Source: Methanomethylovorans hollandica DSM 15978 (lineage in GTDB: Archaea; Halobacteriota; Methanosarcinia; Methanosarcinales; Methanosarcinaceae). Taken from it: a stretch of 64,000 nucleotides of DNA. Made by a program: the position numbers and the translations under genes. Shown piece by piece: positions 56,486-64,000 of the stretch; the first letter of the stretch is position 1, and each line of letters begins with the position of its first letter. Under the pieces are notes generated by a model that saw nothing but the letters and a program-made list of their open reading frames with translations, was not told where the DNA came from and made no database searches. The stretch is taken from the NCBI RefSeq assembly GCF_000328665.1, contig NC_019977.1, forward strand, positions 1-64,000, given 5' to 3'.

Positions 56486-57184
56486 TTATTTCTCGCCCTC
56501 ATCCACGAACATCCGCGCCAGCAAGCCCAGATGGTCCTCGTGGAATGGGTCGAGCTCTTTGCGTTGCAGCACCTCGAACTCCACGCCAAAGTCGCTTTCC
56601 AGCTTTTTGACCTCGTCCTTGAATACCTTTTTTGGACTGGCTACAGTGTCGATGCTGCGGGATTTTATGGAAAGCATCAGATGTCCGTCCTCTTCTAAGA
56701 AGTGTTTGCAGTTAAGAGCAGCTATCTCAGCCTGGTTGGGCTGGGCTACGTCCTGGAAGATAACATCCACCTTTTCCACGATATGAGCATAGGAGCGGGG
56801 CTGATTAGCATCTGCAAGTATGGGGATGATGTTGGGGCGCTGGTCGCACAGTTTGATAAGATCGCGCATAGTGCGCGGAGAGAACTCTACAGCATACACC
56901 AGGCCATCAGTCAGGATATCCGAAACATGGCTTACGGTGGTGCCCGATGCAGCTCCCAGGTATAGTACGTGGGAATCATATTCGATGGGAATATCAAAAT
57001 TCTTGAGTACCATAGCGCCCAGCTTGCTTCTGTGAGGATCCCACTGGCGGTATTCCACCCCATCCACATCAATAAGCCTTTCACCATACACACTATGGGC
57101 AGGATAGAGGTTATGTGTGGCCAGTATCTTCCTGTCGTCCATGACCACTTCAAAGATACCGTCTGACAATTGTTCAATCATCAT
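56486..57184 (-). CDS. flpA: Fibrillarin-like rRNA/tRNA 2'-O-methyltransferase FlpA
   Basis: FlpA is the catalytic subunit of box C/D RNPs, methylating the 2'-OH of rRNA and tRNA. The 232-residue protein has the SAM-binding motif VLYLGAASGTTVSHVSDI, YAVEFSPR, VDVIFQDVAQPNQ and the catalytic lysine in LSIKSRSID. Its ATG overlaps the nop5 stop codon. Confidence 0.93.
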   Translation of the reverse strand: MMIEQLSDGIFEVVMDDRKILATHNLYPAHSVYGERLIDVDGVEYRQWDPHRSKLGAMVLKNFDIPIEYDSHVLYLGAASGTTVSHVSDILTDGLVYAVEFSPRTMRDLIKLCDQRPNIIPILADANQPRSYAHIVEKVDVIFQDVAQPNQAEIAALNCKHFLEEDGHLMLSIKSRSIDTVASPKKVFKDEVKKLESDFGVEFEVLQRKELDPFHEDHLGLLARMFVDEGEK

Positions 57185-58281
57185 ACAGGTCTGCCTCCCG
57201 ATCTGTCACCTGTGCCTTTAGAGCCTTTTTTCATGCCACTTTTATTTTGACCCCGGTGCTTCTTGGCAGGCCTGCCGCCTGCTCTGCCCGGTCCCGGCTG
57301 TGTGAACTTTGTGGATTGCTTCTTAGGCGCCTCAGGATTAGCTTTCTTAATAGATTCAACTTTGCGCTCAAGTTTTTCCTTTATGGAAGGATCATGTTTC
57401 CCTCCATAAACATCCATGCGTACAGCCAGACTGATCTTCGCTGCCAGTGCCCTGGCGATCTTACCTCTCTGCCACCACGGTGAACCCTTGATGAGAGGAT
57501 GATTGAAGATCACACCATGCTTGGGAGAAGGAGCGCGTGACCTAAGGTGCTTGAACAGTGCATTGCTCGCGCCGATGACCTGCACGGTACTTGAAGGAAA
57601 TGCCGCAAGCTTATCCAGTCCTCCGGCCAAGCTGATAAGCCGTGCACCAAGAGGGGCACCAGCTATATTTGTAAGGTTGGGAGCCACTGCACCCATATTC
57701 GACATGATATACTGCTCCAGATGCTTGCGAGTGTCATATATTCCGCACAGACTGGCTGCAAAGTTGCGTAAAAGGTCCTCTTCCACCAGCGATAGTTCCG
57801 CACCCATGGAACTGCTGGCCTTTGCAAACATATCATGTCCCTCTGGCACATTTTCCCTGGAGCCAAACCTTAATACGAACCTAGCCATGGACTCTGCCGT
57901 AAGCTCCAGTTCCGGAAAATATGTGCCATACCACTCCGTAAGCCTTTCAGAGAGCTCATTGGCTGCTTTATCAATGTCATCCATGGCCTCAACTGCCTGG
58001 ATGATACGCTTGTCATCGGTATCTGTCATGGAGATCTGACGCTTTGCCGCTTTTATGGACACTTCCCGAAGCAACACATCATAATCTTCTTCAAGTTCAA
58101 CAAAACCACATTTCAGTGCCAATTCCCTCAGGTCCAGGCCATGTGAGGGCAAATCCTCGTTTCCCATGGAAAGCAGCATGTGTTCAGCCAGCTGTTCAAC
58201 ATCTTTCTCCAGCAGGCAGCATTCCTCAACTCCTCCATCTTCAGAAATTGCCAGCGTACCGAACCATGTAACTATCTTCAA
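57181..58281 (-). CDS. nop5: Nop5/Nop56-related C/D box RNP protein
   Basis: Nop5 bridges FlpA, L7Ae and the guide RNA. The protein has an N-terminal FlpA-binding domain, a coiled coil (about 110-210), the NOP domain (APNLTNIAGAPLGARLISLAG, GVIFNHPLIKG) and a Lys/Gly-rich tail (about 330-366) likely to contact RNA. A TTG at 58281 is chosen as start: GGGAGG lies nine bases before it and the family begins with a similar TWFG stretch. An ATG at 58305 would overlap the upstream gene by 23 bp. The result is 366 residues. Confidence 0.9.
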   Translation of the reverse strand: MKIVTWFGTLAISEDGGVEECCLLEKDVEQLAEHMLLSMGNEDLPSHGLDLRELALKCGFVELEEDYDVLLREVSIKAAKRQISMTDTDDKRIIQAVEAMDDIDKAANELSERLTEWYGTYFPELELTAESMARFVLRFGSRENVPEGHDMFAKASSSMGAELSLVEEDLLRNFAASLCGIYDTRKHLEQYIMSNMGAVAPNLTNIAGAPLGARLISLAGGLDKLAAFPSSTVQVIGASNALFKHLRSRAPSPKHGVIFNHPLIKGSPWWQRGKIARALAAKISLAVRMDVYGGKHDPSIKEKLERKVESIKKANPEAPKKQSTKFTQPGPGRAGGRPAKKHRGQNKSGMKKGSKGTGDRSGGRPV

Positions 58282-58282
58282 A

Positions 58283-59251
58283 TCATTCCTCCCAAATAGA
58301 AGCACCAGTATTGTTGGCTCTGGTAATTATGACATTACCCCCGATGGTGCTGTCCAGGAAAGCCTGTGCATCTTCCTTTAGGTAAGCTGCATCCTCTGGA
58401 TTGTCAGTGAAAGCGTATACAACAGGTCCGAAAGAGCTCATGCCTGCACCATAAGCACCACTATCCTGCAAAAGCTCTATCAGGTCTCTGACAGCCTGAT
58501 GTTGTAAACGTATTTCCCTTTGCTTGAACCCCAGGGTCTGCAAACGGTTTGTCGCCTGCCCGAAACTCTCAATATCCTTTTCTATGATGGCAGGCATCAT
58601 TTTCATGAGCACTATGTGGGCTACGGCCTGCACCTCATGCAACGGAATAGGACACTCCTTTCTGAATATATCCACTTCCTGAGCATCATGAGCCCCTATG
58701 TGCATGTCCTCACCCGGCAAAGCCACCACTATTTCCCAATCCGGAAAATCTTCCCTGAAAAGCACTGGCCCCGGAGGTGTTTTACTTGCCGATGACGGAG
58801 AGAAGGAACCCTTCTCCGCGAACTTATGCCCACCATCAACTATGAACCCACCTTTTTCAAAGGAGGCGACCCCAATACCAGAAGTGCCGCCGCGCTCCAC
58901 AGCAATGGCCATCTCCCGCACACTCAGACCAAGGTCATACAGCCTGTTCACCGCAGCTGCAACAGAAAGTGCTGCCTGGGTCCCGGAACCGCAGCCCACA
59001 TGAGGAGACATGTCTTCTTCTATGGTCACCCTGACACCCTGACCCTCTGGAAGCAATACCCTGGCAGCTGCCTCCATGCGCGGGGAGAGTAAAGATTTAC
59101 CTATTATCTCAATTTCATCAGCAATCTCCGCTGAGATTGCTACGTGAGGATGATCAATAGATATCCCTACCCCACCGTCCACTCTTCCAAGTTCTGCATT
59201 CATATCTATAAGACCCATGTGGATTCTTGAAGGGGACTTTACTCTTATCAT
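58283..59251 (-). CDS. Beta-ribofuranosylaminobenzene 5'-phosphate synthase
   Basis: This enzyme joins 4-aminobenzoate (or 4-hydroxybenzoate) and phosphoribosyl diphosphate with loss of CO2, the first committed step of methanopterin synthesis. The 322-residue GHMP-kinase-like protein shows SPSRIHMGLIDMNAELGRVDGG at the N-terminus, HVGCGSGTQAALSVA and GGTSGIGVASFEKGG. It is typical of methanogens and lies 1 bp before nop5 on the minus strand. Confidence 0.9.
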   Translation of the reverse strand: MIRVKSPSRIHMGLIDMNAELGRVDGGVGISIDHPHVAISAEIADEIEIIGKSLLSPRMEAAARVLLPEGQGVRVTIEEDMSPHVGCGSGTQAALSVAAAVNRLYDLGLSVREMAIAVERGGTSGIGVASFEKGGFIVDGGHKFAEKGSFSPSSASKTPPGPVLFREDFPDWEIVVALPGEDMHIGAHDAQEVDIFRKECPIPLHEVQAVAHIVLMKMMPAIIEKDIESFGQATNRLQTLGFKQREIRLQHQAVRDLIELLQDSGAYGAGMSSFGPVVYAFTDNPEDAAYLKEDAQAFLDSTIGGNVIITRANNTGASIWEE

Positions 59252-59322
59252 TCAGGTCTTAATCATCACTGCATGTTATTAAACTTTAACACTTGGACCT
59301 CTGTACAGCCCATATAAAGTGT

Positions 59323-60018
59323 TCATCTATAGGTGCGCACCAATAACCAGCCTGTTCTGAGCACACCCCTATCAAGTGCAAACCTCAGGAATGTGGGAAT
59401 GAATTTGTAAATACGCATCCTCACATCAGCCATCAATTCCAGGTCCAGCACTTTATCATCGAACCTGGGTTCCAGAAAATAATAAAAATTCTGCCAATAC
59501 TGATGCAGTGACCCAAATACTCCAAAAAGGATACTGCACAACATTCCGGTATCTGCAGGGTCTGGAAGTCCAAAAGCAACATCACATCTGCCACATCTCA
59601 ATACCAGATTACGCATTGTGCCTTTGAAAAGCCTTAAGAGAGGGTTTTTGATATCATAATAGATCTTAATGAAATCCTTAGCCTTCAATTCTCTTTTGTT
59701 TTTTGTGCTTTTTGCTTCATTTGTGATATTTTCTTCAGGCTCCTTCCTCCCATGTCCTGCATTAACATGGCTGTAATTACCCATTTCTTCCTTCTCACCG
59801 TTTACTTTCTCTTTTTTTGAAACAGAACTTCCGGGCTCAGCAGGATAGAAAACTTTGGAATAGGACAGAAAGAGCCATTTGATCAATATCTTTCCGGAAA
59901 TATCCTGATCCTTTTTCTTCAGATCCACTATCAGGTCTATAGCACAGAAAAGAACAAGCAACACCAACAATAGGATTGCTAGAGCCACTACCTGTACAAT
60001 CTGTATTAAAGTAAACAT
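59323..60018 (-). CDS. DUF2953 family membrane protein
   Basis: The 231-residue protein has one strong N-terminal membrane helix (about 5-30), a charged linker (about 65-115) and a C-terminal region with GRCDVAFGLPDPADTGMLCSI, typical of DUF2953. In Bacillus the comparable gene (ytfI) is next to ytfJ (gerW), and the same pairing is seen here with the adjacent gene. Function is unknown. Confidence 0.75.
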   Translation of the reverse strand: MFTLIQIVQVVALAILLLVLLVLFCAIDLIVDLKKKDQDISGKILIKWLFLSYSKVFYPAEPGSSVSKKEKVNGEKEEMGNYSHVNAGHGRKEPEENITNEAKSTKNKRELKAKDFIKIYYDIKNPLLRLFKGTMRNLVLRCGRCDVAFGLPDPADTGMLCSILFGVFGSLHQYWQNFYYFLEPRFDDKVLDLELMADVRMRIYKFIPTFLRFALDRGVLRTGWLLVRTYR

Positions 60019-60099
60019 GATATGCCCGGATCAAATACGGAATGGAAAAGTATAGAGAAACTATAGACATATTAAGTATATCAATTGTCAAGTTCCTGC

Positions 60100-60522
60100 T
60101 TACTGTCCTTCAACCTCTATTTCAACAGATCCTACACTTTTATCAGCTGTATCAGTGTTATCGTTCACTTTGTCCTTTTTTCCCTTCATGGTCTTGATCT
60201 TATCTATAAGACCCGGAACTGATTCAAGAAGGACACCAATATCAGATTTTCCTGAAATAGACATCAAACGGGTTTCTTCCTTGGATATGACTATAAAAGC
60301 CACGGGCTCTATCTTTGCGCCTGCTGCACCACCACCGCCAAAACCTTCTTCGTTGTTCTTGCTTTTACCCTCTCCACCACCTGTTCCGAAACCAAAGGAT
60401 ACCTTGGTCACAGGAATGATGGTCGTATCACCGATTGTTACGGCATCTCCGACAACTGTCTTGGTACTCACAAGTCTTTCAAGTTCACTGGATACTTCTT
60501 TCATCAGGTCTTCAAGTCCCAT
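60100..60522 (-). CDS. GerW/YtfJ family protein
   Basis: The 140-residue protein has the GerW signature: TIGDTTIIPVTKVSFGFGTGG, a glycine-rich centre, and GAKIEPVAFIVI. The acidic C-terminus is variable. It was first named from Bacillus sporulation, but archaea without spores have it too, so the general role must be different. It is upstream of the DUF2953 gene. Confidence 0.82.
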   Translation of the reverse strand: MGLEDLMKEVSSELERLVSTKTVVGDAVTIGDTTIIPVTKVSFGFGTGGGEGKSKNNEEGFGGGGAAGAKIEPVAFIVISKEETRLMSISGKSDIGVLLESVPGLIDKIKTMKGKKDKVNDNTDTADKSVGSVEIEVEGQ

Positions 60523-60601
60523 GATATCTACTCCCGTAATTTTCGATAACTACGCTTTATAGGTTTATGATTGACCCATATATAATTTGTCCTGATACCC
60601 A

Positions 60602-62779
60602 TTATGAATTATCCTGAAAGAAATTGATCAATGAGAACTTTACTTTTTCAGGCTGCACATCTACGAGCTCCTCTCTCTCATCCGGAGGAAATATCTCAAA
60701 AACAGCAAATTTCCCATATCTTTGACGGGATTCGCTAAGAAAACGTCCATCAAGTAATATCCTCACCCCATGATCCATAGGAGAACGCACGACCCTGCCC
60801 ATGGCCTGTCGTATCTTACGGATCGTAGGTATCTGCACAGCATAATCCCATCCAGCTCCGAACCCGTAAGAATGATCATAAGCTGACTCCACAGCATTCA
60901 TCCTGTCATTGAGAGCCGGATAACCGACACCTACGATTATAACCGTTCTGCCCCTGCCATCCCTGAAATCCACACCTTCGCTCAATGTACCCCAGAGATA
61001 TGAGAAAAGCACACCTTTTCCTCCCTTTTCTCCAAGTTCAAAGAAAGCTTCTCTCACTACATGGGAAGATACGCCTGCCTCATCCAGGAAAGTGGGCACA
61101 TTCAGATTGTCGCCAAGTTTTGAATAGTATTTTCTTGCTTCGGCTGCACTCTGGAAAAAGATAATTACATTACCTCTGGAATTCTCGATGGAATCTAGCA
61201 GTACCTGTTCCACGGCCTCCAAAGCATGCGGGTCGTCCCTGCTTCTTGCGAACAAAGGAGGAACATCTACAGCTATGGTGAGGCGTCTTTCAGGGGGGAA
61301 TGATGTCACATAGGAAAGCTCGCATGTTTCCCGCTTTATACCCAGGGTAGCCTTCACCATATCAAAGGGCCGAAGTGTGGCGGACATAAGAATGATAGAG
61401 AACACAGAAGCAAAAAGGGGCTCTGTTACATTGCTGGGAATACAGGTGAAAAGCTCCAGACGCCCGTAGATCTGATCGTTAGGGTCCCTGCGCACATTCA
61501 TAATGGGATAGTAGCGATAATCGTTGGACAGGACAAGATAAGAAGATAGAAAATCTGCAGCATATCGAATATGCGACCTTTTCAATATTTTGCTCAGGCC
61601 TTTCTTATATTGTTCCTTGTATTCCTCATCAAGCGTTTTTCCGAACTCACTTGCCTCAGAAAGCACAAGCTGCATGGCAGCCTCGTCCTTAAATCCCAAT
61701 TCCAGGGCCTGCCTCATAAATCTGCCCCTTACCATATCATTGCGCTCATAAGGATCACTGATGCGCATATCATACCAGATCCTGCCTACTCTTTCCCTTT
61801 CACCGAACTTGAACCTGTTGTTGTATGTTTCCCTTATGATTTCATTTAACATTTTGAACAAGTCAAATGCACGGCTTTCAGGCATTTGGTCCTGATTGGC
61901 TTCTATCTCTGCGATGGCTTTTTCAATGGTATGTTCAGTGATGGTCATGGATGAATGAGAGCGTGCTGCAGATTCCAGATTGTGTGCCTCATCAAAAATA
62001 ACTATAACATCCTGCGGCTCCTTGTCCAGCCAGGTAAGCAATGTTGCAAATATTTCAGCACTCAGTACATGGTGAAAATTACAGATTATGAGGTCAGCAT
62101 GTTTTAATTCCCTTTTAAGCAATTCGTAGCCACACATGCCTTTTTTTGTGGCATACTCGTTTATCTCCTCAGGGGTGCGTACATCAGCAAAAAGCCACTG
62201 CCTGAATACTTCACTTTCAAAACGCAACACCTCGTAGAGATCGTTACATGCCCTTTCCCTTACACCACGAGTCTTTTGTTCGGCTGCCTCTATTTCATTA
62301 AATAGAGCATCTCTTAAGGCTATAAGAGCTGGGTCCTTGGAACGTTTGTAGTTTTCTGAAGCTGACTTTAGCTCTTTTTTTTTAAGATCGAGTTCCTTTT
62401 CCAGCTCTATCAGTTCAAAAGTATTTTCCCTTTTGAGCCGGCACTCCTCGTAATCTACTTCATGGGGACACATGGCAGCCTTACCCTTTACTACTGCCAC
62501 CTTGACATCATTTCCCCGCTTTATCTCCTTAGCCTCGCTAATGAATTGCACCATCTGTTGATGCACATTAGTTGCAATTATCACAGTTTTTTCCAGCTGT
62601 TTGCCCACAAAGAGGGCAGGAGCAAGAGAACTGAGGGTCTTGCCAGTACCACATGCCCCCTCAAAAAGTATGATCTCCTTTCTTAGAAGCGCAGAATATA
62701 TCTTTTCCATAGCATCCTGTTGGTTAGGATAACAGTGTTCTTTGGGGAAATAGCGTAAGTATCCTCTCTGTCCGCTCAT
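60602..62779 (-). CDS. XPD/Rad3-like ATP-dependent DNA helicase
   Basis: The 725-residue superfamily 2 helicase has Walker A (EGACGTGKTLSSLAPAL), DEAH box (VIFDEAHNLESAARS), motif III region (ILMSATLRPFDMV) and motif VI (RQAMGRVVRSPMDHG). Four cysteines after Walker A (MCPHE, YEEC, RACND, GMCGYE) would hold the [4Fe-4S] cluster of XPD. It is a 5'-3' helicase in DNA repair. It is larger than the usual archaeal XPD by an inserted segment at about 135-175. Confidence 0.88.
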   Translation of the reverse strand: MSGQRGYLRYFPKEHCYPNQQDAMEKIYSALLRKEIILFEGACGTGKTLSSLAPALFVGKQLEKTVIIATNVHQQMVQFISEAKEIKRGNDVKVAVVKGKAAMCPHEVDYEECRLKRENTFELIELEKELDLKKKELKSASENYKRSKDPALIALRDALFNEIEAAEQKTRGVRERACNDLYEVLRFESEVFRQWLFADVRTPEEINEYATKKGMCGYELLKRELKHADLIICNFHHVLSAEIFATLLTWLDKEPQDVIVIFDEAHNLESAARSHSSMTITEHTIEKAIAEIEANQDQMPESRAFDLFKMLNEIIRETYNNRFKFGERERVGRIWYDMRISDPYERNDMVRGRFMRQALELGFKDEAAMQLVLSEASEFGKTLDEEYKEQYKKGLSKILKRSHIRYAADFLSSYLVLSNDYRYYPIMNVRRDPNDQIYGRLELFTCIPSNVTEPLFASVFSIILMSATLRPFDMVKATLGIKRETCELSYVTSFPPERRLTIAVDVPPLFARSRDDPHALEAVEQVLLDSIENSRGNVIIFFQSAAEARKYYSKLGDNLNVPTFLDEAGVSSHVVREAFFELGEKGGKGVLFSYLWGTLSEGVDFRDGRGRTVIIVGVGYPALNDRMNAVESAYDHSYGFGAGWDYAVQIPTIRKIRQAMGRVVRSPMDHGVRILLDGRFLSESRQRYGKFAVFEIFPPDEREELVDVQPEKVKFSLINFFQDNS

Positions 62780-62816
62780 CGCACTACCTTATACCTTTCT
62801 ATACTAATAATTTGGG

Positions 62817-63467
62817 TTAGCTCTTCTTTGCAGCCATAACATTTGTATTAAAGCTTGAGATCAGCCTGTTAGATGGACTTTCTATGATTTTCAAGATAAT
62901 TTCTGTTCCCTTCTTCAAGCCGAAGTTGTTTGACGTATTTGTGATACTTCCCACTTGCACACTTACTGTTGAATTATGACCCAGACCATCGTCACCATTA
63001 AGGACAATAACTTCTCCTGCGGACCAATAACCATCTTCTATACAGGAGTTCCTTTTGGCGTAATGTGTTTCTTTTCCTGCAGGACATAGATCAATGTATG
63101 TTACCTGCACATCTCCATTGATAATTCTTCCTCCATGTGCCACCACTCCGGTATAACTGCTGCCCTGCCCAACAATAACTATCTTTATGTTTTCAAGGGG
63201 TAGGGGATCCCCTCCCTTATGTGCCAGAGTTATGACATTTTCCTTGTATCTGATCTCATTGGGCACTCCGCCTTCTATTAATTCTAGTTCTACATCTGCT
63301 GTTAATCCCTTTTTCAAAGGGTTAGGTAGATCGGCAAGTGAAACAGCAGTGATTCCTATAAGCAACATTGTAATAGCCAGCATCAACAAAGTCCCTACAA
63401 CAGGACTTATTCCCTGGTCTGTGCACCGGACTTGCATAAAGTAGGGAAAAGGTCGTTTTTGGCCCAT
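62817..63467 (-). CDS. Archaeal type IV pilin-like protein
   Basis: The 216-residue protein has a class III signal sequence, with QGISPVVGTLLMLAIT at about 18-33, the mark of archaeal pilins (DUF1628/Pilin_N), cleaved by a PibD-type peptidase. After the hydrophobic helix comes a beta-rich extracellular region with one Cys pair (LCPAGKE; NSCIEDG). The surface role is inferred; no assembly genes are adjacent. GAGG lies close to the ATG. Confidence 0.8.
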   Translation of the reverse strand: MGQKRPFPYFMQVRCTDQGISPVVGTLLMLAITMLLIGITAVSLADLPNPLKKGLTADVELELIEGGVPNEIRYKENVITLAHKGGDPLPLENIKIVIVGQGSSYTGVVAHGGRIINGDVQVTYIDLCPAGKETHYAKRNSCIEDGYWSAGEVIVLNGDDGLGHNSTVSVQVGSITNTSNNFGLKKGTEIILKIIESPSNRLISSFNTNVMAAKKS

Positions 63468-63610
63468 ACCTCGAATTACAGATGACTAAATATATAAATT
63501 ATTCTAAAATAATTAAACACTTGTAATAATTAAGCTTTTGACAGCAATCACATTAAAAATGATCAGAAAAGAAGTAGTGAGAGAACAGAGACTTCGTTTT
63601 ATACACGCAC

Positions 63611-63660
63611 ATATATATCTATATCTATAGATATGTATATATATATATATATATATGTAT
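63611..63660. repeat. AT-dinucleotide microsatellite
   Basis: A 50-bp run of mostly AT and TATC units lies about 150 bp upstream of the pilin-like gene. The remaining 63468-63880 holds no gene that I can support. Confidence 0.8.
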
Positions 63661-63891
63661 AAAAAATAAATTTTGAGTTTCTGGTCGAAAAACGTATAAT
63701 CATCCAAAAATGATATTTTTAAGGCTGAATGAGTCCTATTCTATCAAAAAAACAAGAAGTCGCTTTACTTGACCCTAATCATCCCCTTTGGTCTGACAAC
63801 AATCATTTCTTCGACTCTTTTGTGTCACTCATATTAGTAGAGTTGATTTTATGTGCATAAGCCTTAGTGTAGGCATTACCTGCAGTGGCGC

Positions 63892-63943
63892 GTCAATTAC
63901 CCCTCCCTGCCACGCTACAGCGTGTCGAGGAAGAGGCTTGCAT
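63892..63943 (-). mobile_element. Possible right end of an IS200/IS605-type element
   Basis: On the minus strand the segment reads AAGCCTCTTCCTCG, then a perfect hairpin CACGCT-GT-AGCGTG, then a G-rich complement and TAATTGAC. A subterminal hairpin in a C-rich/G-rich stem followed by TTGAC resembles the right ends of archaeal IS200/IS605 elements. The adjoining minus-strand frame has stop codons, so any TnpB tail here is decayed or lies beyond 64000. Confidence 0.35.
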
Positions 63944-64000
63944 GTCACTGATAATAATATCAGATCATCTCATGCGTATGGGTGATTGACTGACACCCCT

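Noticed and set aside
63611-63660. AT microsatellite as a CRISPR or regulatory repeat
   Set aside because: It is a simple dinucleotide run without spacers; no CRISPR array or cas gene is visible in the window.

Overview
The window comes from a methylotrophic methanogenic archaeon of the Methanosarcinaceae. The evidence is four methylamine methyltransferase genes with in-frame UAG codons, a complete pylT-pylS-pylB-pylC-pylD set, RamA, MtbA, Orc1/Cdc6, DNA polymerase D, fibrillarin/Nop5 and beta-RFAP synthase. The DNA is AT-rich. The genus cannot be fixed by eye; Methanolobus, Methanomethylovorans and Methanococcoides are all plausible.

Layout. (a) 1-4.2 kb: a probable replication origin with origin-recognition-box-like repeats, then orc1/cdc6, a signal peptidase and the small subunit of DNA polymerase D. 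(b) 4.4-7.1 kb: ramA, a Cys-rich DUF2769-type protein and a TPR protein. (c) 7.2-13.2 kb, minus strand: monomethylamine operon mtmC-mtmB-(33-aa membrane peptide)-mtmP-(two small membrane proteins), then a superoxide-reductase-like gene and mtbA. (d) 13.6-18.5 kb: two FilR1/Msr-type winged-helix regulators, a Cache-PAS histidine kinase and a response regulator. (e) 18.5-23.1 kb, minus strand: pylTSBCD. (f) 23.1-27.9 kb, minus strand: a DUF1638 protein and two hydantoinase/oxoprolinase-family ATPases. (g) 28.3-30.9 kb: a PAS/GAF sensor with no kinase domain. (h) 31.4-37.6 kb: mttB-mttC, mttP with two small genes, and mtbC-mtbB. (i) 37.8-42.9 kb: second copies of mtmC-mtmB and mtbA, with a divergent MtmB paralog that has methionine in place of pyrrolysine. 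(j) 43-47 kb: taw1, prf1 (aRF1), argS and a transposase remnant. (k) 47.4-53.5 kb: an ABC-2 export system with a PrsW-like domain fused to one permease. (l) 53.6-56.4 kb: two outward-facing HicBA modules around a protein with 23-residue repeats. (m) 56.5-63.5 kb, minus strand: flpA, nop5, beta-RFAP synthase, DUF2953/GerW, an XPD-like helicase and a pilin-like protein. (n) The right edge looks like the end of an IS200/IS605-type element.

How it works together. Permeases import mono- and trimethylamine. MttB, MtbB and MtmB move methyl groups to the corrinoid proteins MttC, MtbC and MtmC, and MtbA passes them to coenzyme M. RamA reduces inactive corrinoid with ATP. pylTSBCD makes and inserts the pyrrolysine these methyltransferases need. 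The sensors and FilR1-type regulators probably control the genes.

Most notable: the non-pyrrolysine MtmB paralog at 39999-41372, and the nested, nearly identical inverted duplications of mtmCB (2157 bp) and mtbA (1034 bp) around the pyl/mtt/mtb core. Both arms read outward, so recombination would exchange their promoters.
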